Source: Pseudomonadota bacterium (GTDB taxonomy: Bacteria; Myxococcota_A; Polyangia; Polyangiales; Polyangiaceae). Taken from it: DNA of 22,011 nucleotides. A program made the position numbers and the translations under genes. This document shows, piece after piece, positions 14,534 through 22,011 of the stretch. Position 1 is the stretch's first letter; every line of letters starts with the position of its first letter. The stretch is taken from assembly GCA_023428245.1 (NCBI GenBank), contig JAEYYX010000010.1:1-22011 (forward strand), read 5' to 3'. A model generated the notes under the pieces. It was not told the origin of the DNA. It saw only the letters and a program-made list of their open reading frames with translations, and made no database searches.

Positions 14534-14836
14534 CTAAGCGGCCACTACCTTCAGACTGACCCCAAGTGTGTCTAGCTCCTCTTGAGCCGCGACTTGGACG
14601 AAGTAGGCAGGAGGGTAGCCCAAGGCTTCCGCCCATCGTTTGGCTCGTTCCATGCTAACCTTGCGTCGGCCCTTCTCAACATCGCTGAGATGATGCTTCG
14701 AAACGCCGATCTTGGCGGCCACTTCTTCTTGGGTGAGTCCGTCCGTCTCGCGAATGCTTCGAACCATGGCCCCGAACGTAAGGGGACCACCAAGAAGTCC
14801 TTCGAGGAACTTCATCGTCTCGCTCTTTTTTGCCAT
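14534..14836 (-). CDS. XRE-family antitoxin (HigA-like)
   Basis: 100 residues with a classical helix-turn-helix: LTQEEVAAKIGVSKHHLSDVEKGRRKVSMERA at about 34-65, followed by AKRWAEALGYPPAYFVQ. A purine-rich Shine-Dalgarno (AGGAAAGG) lies just before the ATG at 14836. It is encoded 39 bases downstream of a RelE-type toxin, the toxin-first order typical of HigBA systems, so it should bind the toxin and repress the shared promoter through the dyad upstream. Its stop codon abuts, in the same reading frame, the remains of an integrase. An ordinary XRE regulator is the alternative, but the neighbour makes the antitoxin role likely. Confidence 0.85.
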   Translation of the reverse strand: MAKKSETMKFLEGLLGGPLTFGAMVRSIRETDGLTQEEVAAKIGVSKHHLSDVEKGRRKVSMERAKRWAEALGYPPAYFVQVAAQEELDTLGVSLKVVAA

Positions 14837-14875
14837 CTTTCCTTTCCTTCCTTGCCGTCGTCTTGCGGCCGTCGT

Positions 14876-15154
14876 CTAGTATTCGTGGTTGTTCACCTCA
14901 CGGACTTCCGCGAAGTGAATCTCGCCCTTCACAATCACGTAGAAGGCACGACAGCTCTTGCTCAGGCGGATAGACCGCTGGCCTTTGCGCTTGCCCTTCA
15001 AGGGCTCGTCGTGGAACCCCTGAATCTTTCGAACCTCTTCGAGGCCGTTGGTTTCAACCATTCCAACCCAAGTCGCGAACTTGGCGACAATCGCCCGAGG
15101 TAGCCCTGCCAAGTCCTTTCGAGCTGACTTGGTGATGACCACCGTCTTGATCAT
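14876..15154 (-). CDS. RelE/HigB-superfamily toxin (predicted mRNA interferase)
   Basis: 92 residues with the RelE/ParE-superfamily pattern: N-terminal ITKSARKDLAGLPRAI helix, GFHDEPLKGKRKGQRSIRL, then CRAFYVIVKGEIHFAEVREVNNHEY. The basic residues K54-R63, R69 and the terminal H90 and Y92 correspond to the positive and catalytic-type positions used by ribosome-dependent RNases of the family. Length is usual. It is the first gene of the pair, ahead of the XRE antitoxin. The ATG at 15154 lies only seven bases from a likely -10 box, so its mRNA may be leaderless. Whether the protein is an RNase (HigB/RelE) or a gyrase poison (ParE) cannot be decided from sequence alone; the His and Tyr favour the former. 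Confidence 0.85.
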   Translation of the reverse strand: MIKTVVITKSARKDLAGLPRAIVAKFATWVGMVETNGLEEVRKIQGFHDEPLKGKRKGQRSIRLSKSCRAFYVIVKGEIHFAEVREVNNHEY

Positions 15155-15160
15155 GCCTCA

Positions 15161-15189
15161 AAGGTACCCTTGAAAAGGGAACCGGTCAA
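15161..15189 (-). promoter_or_regulatory. Promoter and operator of the toxin-antitoxin pair
   Basis: On the minus strand, TTGACC (15189-15184) and TACCTT (15166-15161) are separated by exactly 17 bases, a good -35 and a weak -10. The space between them is filled by an imperfect dyad, GGTACCCTT (15163-15171) and AAGGGAACC (15175-15183), matching at eight of nine positions. This is the expected arrangement for autorepression by the XRE antitoxin. The predicted transcription start falls on or next to the toxin ATG. Confidence 0.6.
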
Positions 15190-15570
15190 ATCTGGCACAT
15201 CCTTTTATATCCGCGCTCTAAGGTGCCCCTCTCGAAACCCTGATTTTTTCTCCGCCACCCCGTCAGCCCCCAGCCGGACCCCATTGCGGCCACATGCATT
15301 GTCCAATTGGGCCGCGTCCCCCACTCCCTGGATACCGCTGACGCCCTGTCTGCCTTCGCAAACTCGCACCAGCACGTGGGCGCACTCCTCGGGATCTCCC
15401 GACAAGGGGCGCACGCGCTCACCAAGTGAAGATGAAGAAAGCCCCCGCGACAGCGCGCGCCCCCCTTTCAGTTGAGCGCTCTTTGCGCGGAAAGCGAGGG
15501 GGCAAGCTCGGCACGGCCTTCCTGGCGGTGCCCATCGCGCCCGACTGGCCCCTGCCCTAGACTCCCCGCG
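15190..15570. other. Intergenic region between the TA pair and the M23 peptidase gene
   Basis: About 380 bases without a convincing gene. Short overlapping minus-strand frames of up to 79 codons show no recognisable motif. The left part has a TTTTATAT run (about 15201-15208). It must hold the promoter of the downstream lipoprotein, but no clear boxes were identified. Confidence 0.5.
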
Positions 15571-16818
15571 ATGAGGGCGGCCGCTTTGGAATTAGGGGCA
15601 CGGGGAATACGCTGGGGGGCGCTCGGCCTGCTCTTTCTCGCGTGCAGTCCCGCGAGTGATCCTCCCTATTACGGCGTAGGTGGTTCCCCGGGCGCTGAGA
15701 GCGGCGGGAGCTCTGCTGGCGGAAGCGCTCAGGGCTCAGGGGGAGCGAAAGCGAGCGGCGGCTCGGGAGGCGTGCGCGCAACGGGCGGTACCGGAGCGGG
15801 CGTCTCCTCCGGCGGAACCTCAAGCGGTGGCAGCGCCGAGAGCGGCGGAACCTCGAATGGAGCCGCGGCGAGCGGAGGCGCGACCACTGCGGACGGAGGA
15901 ACAAGCTCAGGCGGCGACGGCTCCGGCGGAGCAACGGGCGGAGCGGCGGGAGCGACGACTTGTGACGGCGAATGTGTCCTCGAGTGGCCGCTGGTCGGGG
16001 AGCTCTCCCGCGAGTGGACGATCGCAAACTACGTCGATCTCGATCCGAGCGGGGGCATCCGCGACTACAAGGACGGAAGCCGCGCATACAACGGTCACCT
16101 CGGCGTCGACATCGCCATCGCGAGCTTCCGCGCCATGGACAAAGGCATCCCGATCTACGCTGTCGCTCCGGGAACCGTCACGTATGTCCACGACGGCGAG
16201 CCCGATCGAAACACCATCCCGAGCGTAGAAAATTGTTTCGCTGTCGCCAATAGCGTCTATCTCGTCCACGCCGACGGTCGAGAGGCTCGCTATCTTCATT
16301 TCCGAACGAACTCGATCACGGTCGAGGTCGGCGACAAGATCGCCACGGGCCACAAGCTCGGCGAAGTCGGCAGCTCGGGCTGTTCACACTCTCCTCATCT
16401 CCACCTCGAGATGTACGACGAGCCCGGCGGCCCCCTCGTCGATCCTTTCCTCGCGGGTCTCTGGCGCGAGCCCCCGCCCTACGACGCCCCCGTAAAGGTC
16501 ATGGAGGTCATCCTCTCCCTCGGGCTCTTCTCTTCGGTCGAGAGCGTCACAAGCGCCCCCCCGAGCCCGACCCGCCTCCCCGCGGGCTCTCCCTTTGGCC
16601 TCTCTGTGATCACCGGCGGCACAACCCCCGGTGTCGTCGAACAGGTCAGCTTCTATCGAGGCAACACTCTCGGCTTCTCCCTCCCCTTCCACGTTTTCGA
16701 TGGCAGCGAGCGTCATTACATGCGCTGGTGGGAAGTCATCGCCGATGCTGGCGAATGGCGCGCCGAAGTCAGCCTCGACGGAGAAGTCGTCGAGAGCGTC
16801 GAGTTTGTGGCGGAGTGA
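15571..16818 (+). CDS. M23-family metallopeptidase lipoprotein
   Basis: 415 residues from the ATG at 15571, chosen because it places a type II signal peptide at the N-terminus with lipobox LAC (cysteine 25); the frame extends farther upstream without sense. Residues about 36-128 are a low-complexity Gly/Ser/Thr/Ala linker, typical of myxobacterial surface lipoproteins. The LytM/M23 domain follows: GHLGVDIA supplies H176 and D180, YLHF lies near 242, and GSSGCSHSPHLHLEM supplies H276 and H278. All expected zinc and catalytic residues are present, so it should cut peptidoglycan cross-bridges or act as a LytM-like regulator of amidases. A C-terminal domain of about 100 residues resembles a beta-sandwich accessory. 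The gene converges on the SNF2 gene with a seven-base gap and no terminator visible. Confidence 0.9.
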   Translation: MRAAALELGARGIRWGALGLLFLACSPASDPPYYGVGGSPGAESGGSSAGGSAQGSGGAKASGGSGGVRATGGTGAGVSSGGTSSGGSAESGGTSNGAAASGGATTADGGTSSGGDGSGGATGGAAGATTCDGECVLEWPLVGELSREWTIANYVDLDPSGGIRDYKDGSRAYNGHLGVDIAIASFRAMDKGIPIYAVAPGTVTYVHDGEPDRNTIPSVENCFAVANSVYLVHADGREARYLHFRTNSITVEVGDKIATGHKLGEVGSSGCSHSPHLHLEMYDEPGGPLVDPFLAGLWREPPPYDAPVKVMEVILSLGLFSSVESVTSAPPSPTRLPAGSPFGLSVITGGTTPGVVEQVSFYRGNTLGFSLPFHVFDGSERHYMRWWEVIADAGEWRAEVSLDGEVVESVEFVAE

Positions 16819-16825
16819 AGAAGGA

Positions 16826-19800
16826 TCACAGCAGGAGCCCGCGCAGAACGTCGAGATCGAGCGGAGTGGCCTTGTCCGTGCCGTCGAGCAGGAGCTCGGC
16901 CGTGGCTCGCTTCTCCCCGTGGAGCGACAGAATGCGCTCTTCGACGGTCCCCTTCGTGACCAAACGGTAGACCGTCACTGGTCGGCTCTGCCCGATGCGG
17001 TGCGCTCGGTCGGTGGCTTGGGCCTCCACGGCGGGATTCCACCAAGGGTCGAGGTGAATCACATAGTCCGCCGCGGTCAGGTTCAAACCGAACCCTCCCG
17101 CGCGCAAACTGATCAGGAAGACCTCGGCCTCGCCGTCCTGGAAACGACGCACCGAGTCCTCGCGTGCGCGCGTCGACTTGGAGCCGTCTAAGAATTCAAA
17201 TGTGACGCCGCGTGCCTCGAGCCCCGCCTGGACGAGCTTCAGGTGTTCGACAAACTGGCTGAAGATGAGCGCTCGATGAGCTCCTTCGCGTAGGTCGTCG
17301 AGGAGCGCAAACAAGGTCTCATGTTTCGCGCTCTGGAGATCCGCAGGCCCCCCCGCGAGCGTCGGGTGACACGCTGCCTGACGAAGCCTGAGGAGGGCGG
17401 CGAGGAGACGGACGCGCCGGACCCCTGGCGTTCCCCCCTGCTCCACGTCTCCAACAGCCTTTCTTCGGAGAGCCTCGTAGAATGCCACCTCGCTCGCGCT
17501 CGGCTCGACCGTGAGCGTCACATCGGTCTTTTCAGGCAACTCGCTCAAAACCTCCGCCTTCGTCCGCCTCAGGACGAACGGCGCGACGAGCCTCCGGAGC
17601 GCCGCTGTCGCGGCTCGATCGCCGAGCCGGATGCGATCCGTGAAGCGTCGCTCGAACGCATCTCGCCCCCCAAGAAGCCCCGGATTCGCAAAGTGCATCA
17701 GGCTCCAGAGTTCCCCCAAGTGGTTCTCGATGGGTGTGCCCGTCGCGACGATCCGCGACTCGGCTCGCAGCGAATGGACTGCCTTGGCCCGAAGGCTCTC
17801 CGCGTTCTTGATGGCTTGCGCTTCGTCGAGCACGATCGCCCGAAACTCGACCGTCTTGAGCCGTTCGACGTGGCGCTGGACGAGCCCGTAGCTCGCGATG
17901 AGCAACTCGCCCGCCCGCAGAGAGCTCTTATCGAGCTCTCCCTCATCGCTCGCGAAGACCCGCGTTTTCAAGGACGGGGCGAAGGTTTCGGCCTGAGTCG
18001 CCCAGTGTCCGAGGAGGGACTTGGGAGCGATGATCAGGGCGGGACCTTCGGCCCGCATGGTCAAGAGCACCGCGAGGATTTGGAGGGTCTTTCCGAGACC
18101 CATGTCGTCGGCCAAGATCGCGCCGCCCCCCGCATCGAGGAGCTGCTTCATCCAGCGAAACCCGGCGCGCTGGTAGTCGCGGAGCTCAGCCTGCAGGGAA
18201 CGAGGGACCCGCACCACACCGTCCGTTCCCTGGCCCACACGCGCAGCGAGCCGCGCGAGCACCCCCTCTGAGTCTTCTAACAAGAAATCGGAGGTGAGCG
18301 CTTCGAGCGCAGGAGCCGCAAGGGGGTGGAATCCGAGCGCACCAGATTTCTCCTGGACCCCAGCCGCGGCGATCGTCTCCAGTTTCGTGCGAAGGTCAGC
18401 AGAGAGCGCGAGCACCTCACCGTTCGAGAGCTCGATGAAGCGCCCTTTCGTCTCCGCGAAGGAGGAGAGGAGCTCCTGCATCAGGATGAGCTCCCCCGGA
18501 CTCGGTTCGATGTTCAGAGTGGCCGAGAGCCAATCCGGCGACGCCCCGATATGAACCTTGACCATCTCCGCCCGCACGCTGGTCGGAACCTTGAGCGGAC
18601 TGCCCTCGCGCCATTCGACCCGCAGGGCCTCTCCAAGCTCAGTGAGACTCAGGATCAGCTCATAACACTGGTCGAGATCCGAGAGCTTCTCCGCCTCCCC
18701 TACGATACCGAAGGACGCCAGGATCGGCGAGCGCTCCAAGACCTCGCCGAGGAGGCGCTTCTCCTGATCCAGGTCCCGCCGAACCCGGAGCGTCTCTCCC
18801 GAACTGCCATGCCGCACCACCGACGCGCCGACCCCCGGGACCAAGAGCGGCCCGGAAGGGCCGAGCGGGCGAACGCCCATCGTGACGCGCAATCCTGGAT
18901 GTTCGCGGTCGAGCACGACCGTCGGTCGAGCGTCACCAACTTCGGTCACCTCGCCCTCGTCGAGCTCGGAATGGACCTCGAGCTTACCCGCGAGACGCGC
19001 GAGGAGCCCGCCCAGACGCTCTCGCGCCGTCTCAGGGAATACGACCTTCGGATCGGCGAAGCGCTTCAGGAGCGAGAGATCCTCCTCAGAGATCGAGTAG
19101 ACGCGGAGCTCTCCGCCGCTTCTGACCGCAAACGGGCCAGCTCGATGGCAGTCTCGAGGCTCAGCCCGGACTCGGTAACCCGACGGGCCGCTCTCGACGG
19201 ACAGTTCGAGCGACTTCCCCACGACACGCAGCGGTCGATCCTTTTCGTCGAGCACTCGGGGGTGCCCCACGAGGGCGAGAACGATCTTTTCGCTCAAGAA
19301 ATACTCACTGCCGTAAAATCCAGGAGACGCGCGGACACAGCCGATCGCCGGAACGTCATGTTCGTCGATGATCGATCGGTCGAGAGAAGCGAGCCGCTTC
19401 AGCGCGACGGCTCGACCCTTCTGTTCTCCCTTCTTCGAAGTCTTGCGCAGGCGCGGGCTCACTTCGGCGTAACCGCCTCTGAGTTCCTCAATCTTCCAAT
19501 AAAGCTGCTCCCCTCCTCCCTGTTCATCGACTTCCTGCCGCTTGCCTTCGGTGCGGGTCGCCCAGCTCTCGAGCTCTTGGAGCGCAACTTCCCACGGCTC
19601 GGAGCGCTGGACCGAGGCCATGAGCCAGGACGGGGTCTTCGTGCCGAGCGCATCGACGCCTCGAACGAGGATCTGCTCGAGCGCGCGGTATCCACGCCGC
19701 CCGGCGAGCGAGGCTATGTCCACGATGGCTCCGACGCTTTGCGCCCTCATTTCGAGGATCCCGGCCTCCGAGCCCCAGAGGATCAGAAAGGCAAGGCACA

Positions 19801-20845
19801 TCCGATCGAGCAAACCGGAGGGCGCGTCCTCTCGGCAGGCCTCGACGGGCCGCTGCGCAGCCCAGGCGGCGAGCGCCCGGGCCAGGTCCGCCGCGGAATT
19901 CCGCCGCTTCGAAACGGTTCCCTCGAGCTCAATCGCCGCCCGTTTGTGCGCCGCATCGCCGGTCGCGAGGAGGGCGTAGAATATATCGACGAGGGGGCCT
20001 TCGAGCTTCGCCTTCTTGTTCCCCTTCGAGCCGCGAGAAGCCGCCGTTGCCATGACGAGCTCGGACCGTGCGTCCTCGAGACGGAAGTCCGCGAACGCGA
20101 GCGCTGCCCCGAGCAGGTGCGAGAGGTCGGGACCGAGTTCAAGTCGTAATTTCTCCGCCGCCATGCGGTCGGAGGCGAGCGCGTCGAGGGTCCCGAGCGA
20201 AAGCAAAGCTCGCGAACGGTCCGCCGACGGCGGGAGGGCGAGCAACAGTTCTCGCCACTCATCTCGACCCGGCGCGAGATTCTCTGACGCGGCCGTGAAC
20301 GCGATGAGCGTCGCCTCCGGACGATGTCTCTCAGGGAGCAGGCGGATCCGCTGGCTGATCTCGTGCAGTTCGAGCACCTCCAGATAGAGAGCTTCTTTCG
20401 CGCGAGGCGATTCGACGTACCGCACGGCCGTTTCGAAGGCGCGATGGTTGCCCGCATAGAGGGCGGCCAGGGGCACCAGATGTGCTTTCTCGAAAATGCC
20501 ACGCCCTCGTTCGAGCGATCCCAAGAGCTCGTGGAGCACGGGCATCGGCACCCGCTCGAGCGCAAAGTGCGCCGCCACGGGCACGACCCTCGAGCCGTGC
20601 GTCCCGACCGGACGAAGCCAGCCGCGATCCCGAAGGCTTCGGTATTCGTTGATGAGCGTCGTCTTGCTCAGCTTCCTCGTGCCTTCGAGGGCCCTTGACC
20701 ATTCGGCCATCGCCCTTCCGGCGGCGGCGTTCCCTTCGAATGGCCCGAGCAGGCTCGCCAGCATGAGAACTCCCTCCCCCGCGGGCCCGAGCTCATCCCA
20801 GCTCAAAGTCGGCCTCGCCTCGCTTTCTGCCGGTTTCTCATTCAT
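16826..20845 (-). CDS. Large SNF2-family helicase-like ATPase with uncharacterised N-terminal region
   Basis: 1339 residues from the ATG at 20845 (a TTG at 20872 would add nine). The C-terminal third is a complete SNF2/RapA-type motor: motif I ILADDMGLGKT (about 907-917), motif II DEAQ (about 1006), motif III TGTPIENHLGELWSLM, then the helicase-C lobe with FSQFVEHL, ISLRAGGFGLNLTAAD, DPWWNPAVEAQATDRAHRIGQ and VYRLVTKGTVEERI. The first 880 or so residues match no domain I recognise. They begin with a possible winged-helix-like stretch (TLINEYRSLRDRGWLRP), continue as Leu/Ala-rich helices that may be repeats (about 100-450), and then a mixed alpha/beta region before the motor. No SWIM or RING zinc finger was seen. 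SNF2 motors move along double-stranded DNA to remodel protein-DNA complexes, including RNA polymerase. It stands alone; no methylase or nuclease gene suggests a known defence system. Confidence 0.93.
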   Translation of the reverse strand: MNEKPAESEARPTLSWDELGPAGEGVLMLASLLGPFEGNAAAGRAMAEWSRALEGTRKLSKTTLINEYRSLRDRGWLRPVGTHGSRVVPVAAHFALERVPMPVLHELLGSLERGRGIFEKAHLVPLAALYAGNHRAFETAVRYVESPRAKEALYLEVLELHEISQRIRLLPERHRPEATLIAFTAASENLAPGRDEWRELLLALPPSADRSRALLSLGTLDALASDRMAAEKLRLELGPDLSHLLGAALAFADFRLEDARSELVMATAASRGSKGNKKAKLEGPLVDIFYALLATGDAAHKRAAIELEGTVSKRRNSAADLARALAAWAAQRPVEACREDAPSGLLDRMCLAFLILWGSEAGILEMRAQSVGAIVDIASLAGRRGYRALEQILVRGVDALGTKTPSWLMASVQRSEPWEVALQELESWATRTEGKRQEVDEQGGGEQLYWKIEELRGGYAEVSPRLRKTSKKGEQKGRAVALKRLASLDRSIIDEHDVPAIGCVRASPGFYGSEYFLSEKIVLALVGHPRVLDEKDRPLRVVGKSLELSVESGPSGYRVRAEPRDCHRAGPFAVRSGGELRVYSISEEDLSLLKRFADPKVVFPETARERLGGLLARLAGKLEVHSELDEGEVTEVGDARPTVVLDREHPGLRVTMGVRPLGPSGPLLVPGVGASVVRHGSSGETLRVRRDLDQEKRLLGEVLERSPILASFGIVGEAEKLSDLDQCYELILSLTELGEALRVEWREGSPLKVPTSVRAEMVKVHIGASPDWLSATLNIEPSPGELILMQELLSSFAETKGRFIELSNGEVLALSADLRTKLETIAAAGVQEKSGALGFHPLAAPALEALTSDFLLEDSEGVLARLAARVGQGTDGVVRVPRSLQAELRDYQRAGFRWMKQLLDAGGGAILADDMGLGKTLQILAVLLTMRAEGPALIIAPKSLLGHWATQAETFAPSLKTRVFASDEGELDKSSLRAGELLIASYGLVQRHVERLKTVEFRAIVLDEAQAIKNAESLRAKAVHSLRAESRIVATGTPIENHLGELWSLMHFANPGLLGGRDAFERRFTDRIRLGDRAATAALRRLVAPFVLRRTKAEVLSELPEKTDVTLTVEPSASEVAFYEALRRKAVGDVEQGGTPGVRRVRLLAALLRLRQAACHPTLAGGPADLQSAKHETLFALLDDLREGAHRALIFSQFVEHLKLVQAGLEARGVTFEFLDGSKSTRAREDSVRRFQDGEAEVFLISLRAGGFGLNLTAADYVIHLDPWWNPAVEAQATDRAHRIGQSRPVTVYRLVTKGTVEERILSLHGEKRATAELLLDGTDKATPLDLDVLRGLLL

Positions 20846-21292
20846 GCGTCCCGGGCCTATCGCGGCCCACAACTCGGCCGCAAGCGGGCGAATCCGAGCC
20901 TGTCCCTGAGGCTCCCGGGGTGCGTTCAGCCGAAAAGGCCCCCAGCCACCCGAGCCTAGTCAAGCCACATTTCTTCCACAGGGGCTGATGCGGACATAAT
21001 TTGCCCCACCTAAGGCCCTCTATCGCCGCCCCGCATCACTGCTCGGACAACATATGTCCTGCTGAACAAACCACTCGTAGAAAGCTCACAGTCTGCGCGC
21101 GTATCCATGGTGCATGGCGAAGGCTCACAACTCGTTCGGCAGCCACGGCGATCCAACGAAGAGCGCCCGCTTCCTCGCGCGCCTTCGCGAGGCCGCTCAG
21201 AGGTTCGTCGAGTTCGAGCGCCGCGGACAAAGAAGCGTCGGCGCCCCGCCTCCTCCCGCGGGTCCCTTCCTCCCCGAAGGCCCAACGCCCCA
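20846..21292. other. Intergenic region upstream of the SNF2 gene
   Basis: No convincing gene. Candidate signals are a CATAAT at 20995-21000 without a good -35, and an inverted repeat GGACA-N5-TGTCC (21045-21059) whose centre contains the palindrome ACATATGT. A plus-strand frame that starts at ATG 21114 stays open to the window end but overlaps better-supported genes and lacks recognisable motifs. Confidence 0.4.
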
Positions 21293-21316
21293 CCCTTCGG
21301 ACGACGGTCCGAAGGG
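21293..21316. repeat. Perfect 10-base hairpin
   Basis: CCCTTCGGAC (21293-21302) and GTCCGAAGGG (21307-21316) are perfect complements around a GACG tetraloop. There is no T run on either side, so it is not a standard intrinsic terminator. It could be part of a structured RNA, a protein-binding dyad or the remnant of a mobile element end. Confidence 0.75.
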
Positions 21317-21492
21317 CGACGAACGCGACATGTTATCGGTTTCTGTCACCGAGAGGCCGCCCCGCCGCGCGATTTTGAGGTCCTCTGTCAGAAAATGCCC
21401 CCGACCTCCAAATAGTCATTTTATCTGGCCCGCGTCTGATGTACGGTCGGACATTCGTTTCAAAGGGGGGGAAGAGATGGAGGGGGTCAGTC

Positions 21493-21705
21493 GTGGACTG
21501 GAGAGAGGCGATCGAGAGTTGGCGGGGGCTTTCGGCGGAGGAACGCCTTCGACGGGAGTGGGAACGCATCCCGAAGAACGTCGCAGAGAGCATGGCGTTC
21601 GCGGGAGAGCCAGTGGATATCGAGGTATTGACGACGCAGCACGCCCGGAGACCGCTTCCAGAGGGTCTTCGGAGCGGCACGCTCGGATCATCGGGAGGGG
21701 GCTAG
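21493..21705 (+). CDS. Small hypothetical protein (70 aa), convergent with the DUF433 gene
   Basis: 70 residues from the GTG at 21493, chosen because a GGAGGGGG Shine-Dalgarno begins 14 bases before it; an ATG at 21439 would add 18 residues of low-quality sequence with no ribosome-binding site. The N-terminal part is helical and charged (DWREAIESWRGLSAEERL), followed by IPKNVAESMAFAGEPVDIEVL and a Gly/Ser tail. There is no membrane segment. The AESMAFAGEPV wording reminds me of small cytoplasmic proteins of unknown function that recur in bacterial genomes, but I cannot name a family. It ends two bases before the stop of the opposing DUF433 gene. An antitoxin-like or regulator role is a guess from size and context. 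Confidence 0.55.
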   Translation: MDWREAIESWRGLSAEERLRREWERIPKNVAESMAFAGEPVDIEVLTTQHARRPLPEGLRSGTLGSSGGG

Positions 21706-21707
21706 AC

Positions 21708-21956
21708 TCAGGCGTTCGCCGCTCGCGCTGTGCTTGTCGCGCGCATCGCTTCGGCCGCGAAGAGGAGGGCTTCTTTGATGTCGTCCTTCTCCAGATCCGG
21801 AAAGAGCTCGAGAATCTCCTGCTCGGACATGCCGTCCGCGACCATATCGATGACCACCGACACGGGGATTCGGAGGCCCCGGATACACGGAACACCACCC
21901 AATTGGTCCTGACGGACGGTGATGCGGGGGAACGTCACGACTCGGAAGTAGCACAT
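21708..21956 (-). CDS. DUF433 (VapB45-like) antitoxin-family protein
   Basis: 82 residues from the ATG at 21956, or 76 from the GTG at 21938, which would begin TFPRITV as DUF433 proteins usually do; neither start has a clear ribosome-binding site. The core has the DUF433 pattern: RITVRQDQLGGVPCIRGLRIPV, then MVADGMSEQEILELFPDL and IKEALLFAAEA, a small helix-turn-helix-like fold. Family members are commonly antitoxins of PIN-like DUF5615 toxins encoded directly downstream. Here the downstream side carries a convergent, unrelated small gene, so no such toxin follows. The protein may be an orphan antitoxin, may pair with a gene beyond the right edge, or may act as a regulator. Confidence 0.8.
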   Translation of the reverse strand: MCYFRVVTFPRITVRQDQLGGVPCIRGLRIPVSVVIDMVADGMSEQEILELFPDLEKDDIKEALLFAAEAMRATSTARAANA

Positions 21957-22011
21957 TCATCGTCGAGTCTCGGACAAAGGGGTCCAGGCGGGGGCGCCGC
22001 CGGGGTGGGGG

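Noticed and set aside
18326..20149. 607-codon plus-strand frame across the SNF2 gene
   Set aside because: Antisense shadow, although it sits over the part of SNF2 with no known domain. The minus frame is continuous with the helicase motor and therefore preferred.
16826..20845. SNF2 gene as part of a DISARM or related defence island
   Set aside because: No methylase, DUF1998, phospholipase or nuclease gene is adjacent in the window.
21114..22011. Plus-strand frame from ATG 21114 that stays open to the window end
   Set aside because: No ribosome-binding site, Pro/Arg/Gly-rich, and it overlaps the 70-residue gene and the DUF433 gene, both with better support.

Overview
The window reads as chromosomal DNA from a GC-rich member of the Myxococcota (deltaproteobacterial lineage, Polyangia-like). 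The pointers are high GC with strong third-position GC and C, long antisense open frames, a matrixin-type secreted protease with a MYXO-CTERM-like tail, Gly/Ser-rich lipoproteins, and the families of the secreted and regulatory proteins. This is inference from content; no marker gene was searched. The left edge (a 27-base C run behind a GC fold-back) looks like a place where an assembly could have broken.

Layout, left to right. (1) 1-2256: a small acidic protein (-) diverges from the chromosome partition genes parA and parB (+), with two palindromes between them. (2) 2386-6160 (-): a TPR lipoprotein downstream of glnD, the PII uridylyltransferase. (3) 6161-8083: a 376-base region with a nested palindrome, then a translationally coupled pair (+), a Tat-signal protein of unknown function followed by a matrixin-like zinc protease. 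(4) 8133-10282 (-): a PilT/PilU-like ATPase gene directly upstream of bioB, ending in an intrinsic terminator. (5) 10467-13681 (-): GC-rich tandem repeats, then an efflux or lipoprotein-export operon (membrane-fusion protein, FtsX-type permease, LolD-like ATPase, in that transcription order). (6) 13682-15189: a regulatory stretch, tRNA-Phe(GAA) with its terminator, a truncated tyrosine integrase, and a HigBA-like toxin-antitoxin pair, together probably the scar of an integrative element at the tRNA. (7) 15571-20845: an M23 peptidase lipoprotein (+) converging on a giant SNF2-family protein (-) whose first 880 or so residues match no domain I recognise. (8) 20846-22011: a mostly non-coding stretch with a perfect hairpin, then a 70-residue small protein (+) converging on a DUF433 antitoxin-like protein (-).

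The housekeeping parts cover chromosome segregation (ParA/ParB), nitrogen signalling (GlnD), biotin synthesis (BioB) and tRNA. The accessory parts are the secreted protease pair, the envelope transporter, the tRNA-linked element scar and the small antitoxin-like genes at the right end. The candidates most worth a second look are the SNF2 protein with its unassigned N-terminal half, the Tat-protein/matrixin pair, the acidic microprotein with palindromes beside parAB, and the unusual small-gene pair at 21493-21956. No CRISPR array, rRNA or intact insertion sequence was seen.
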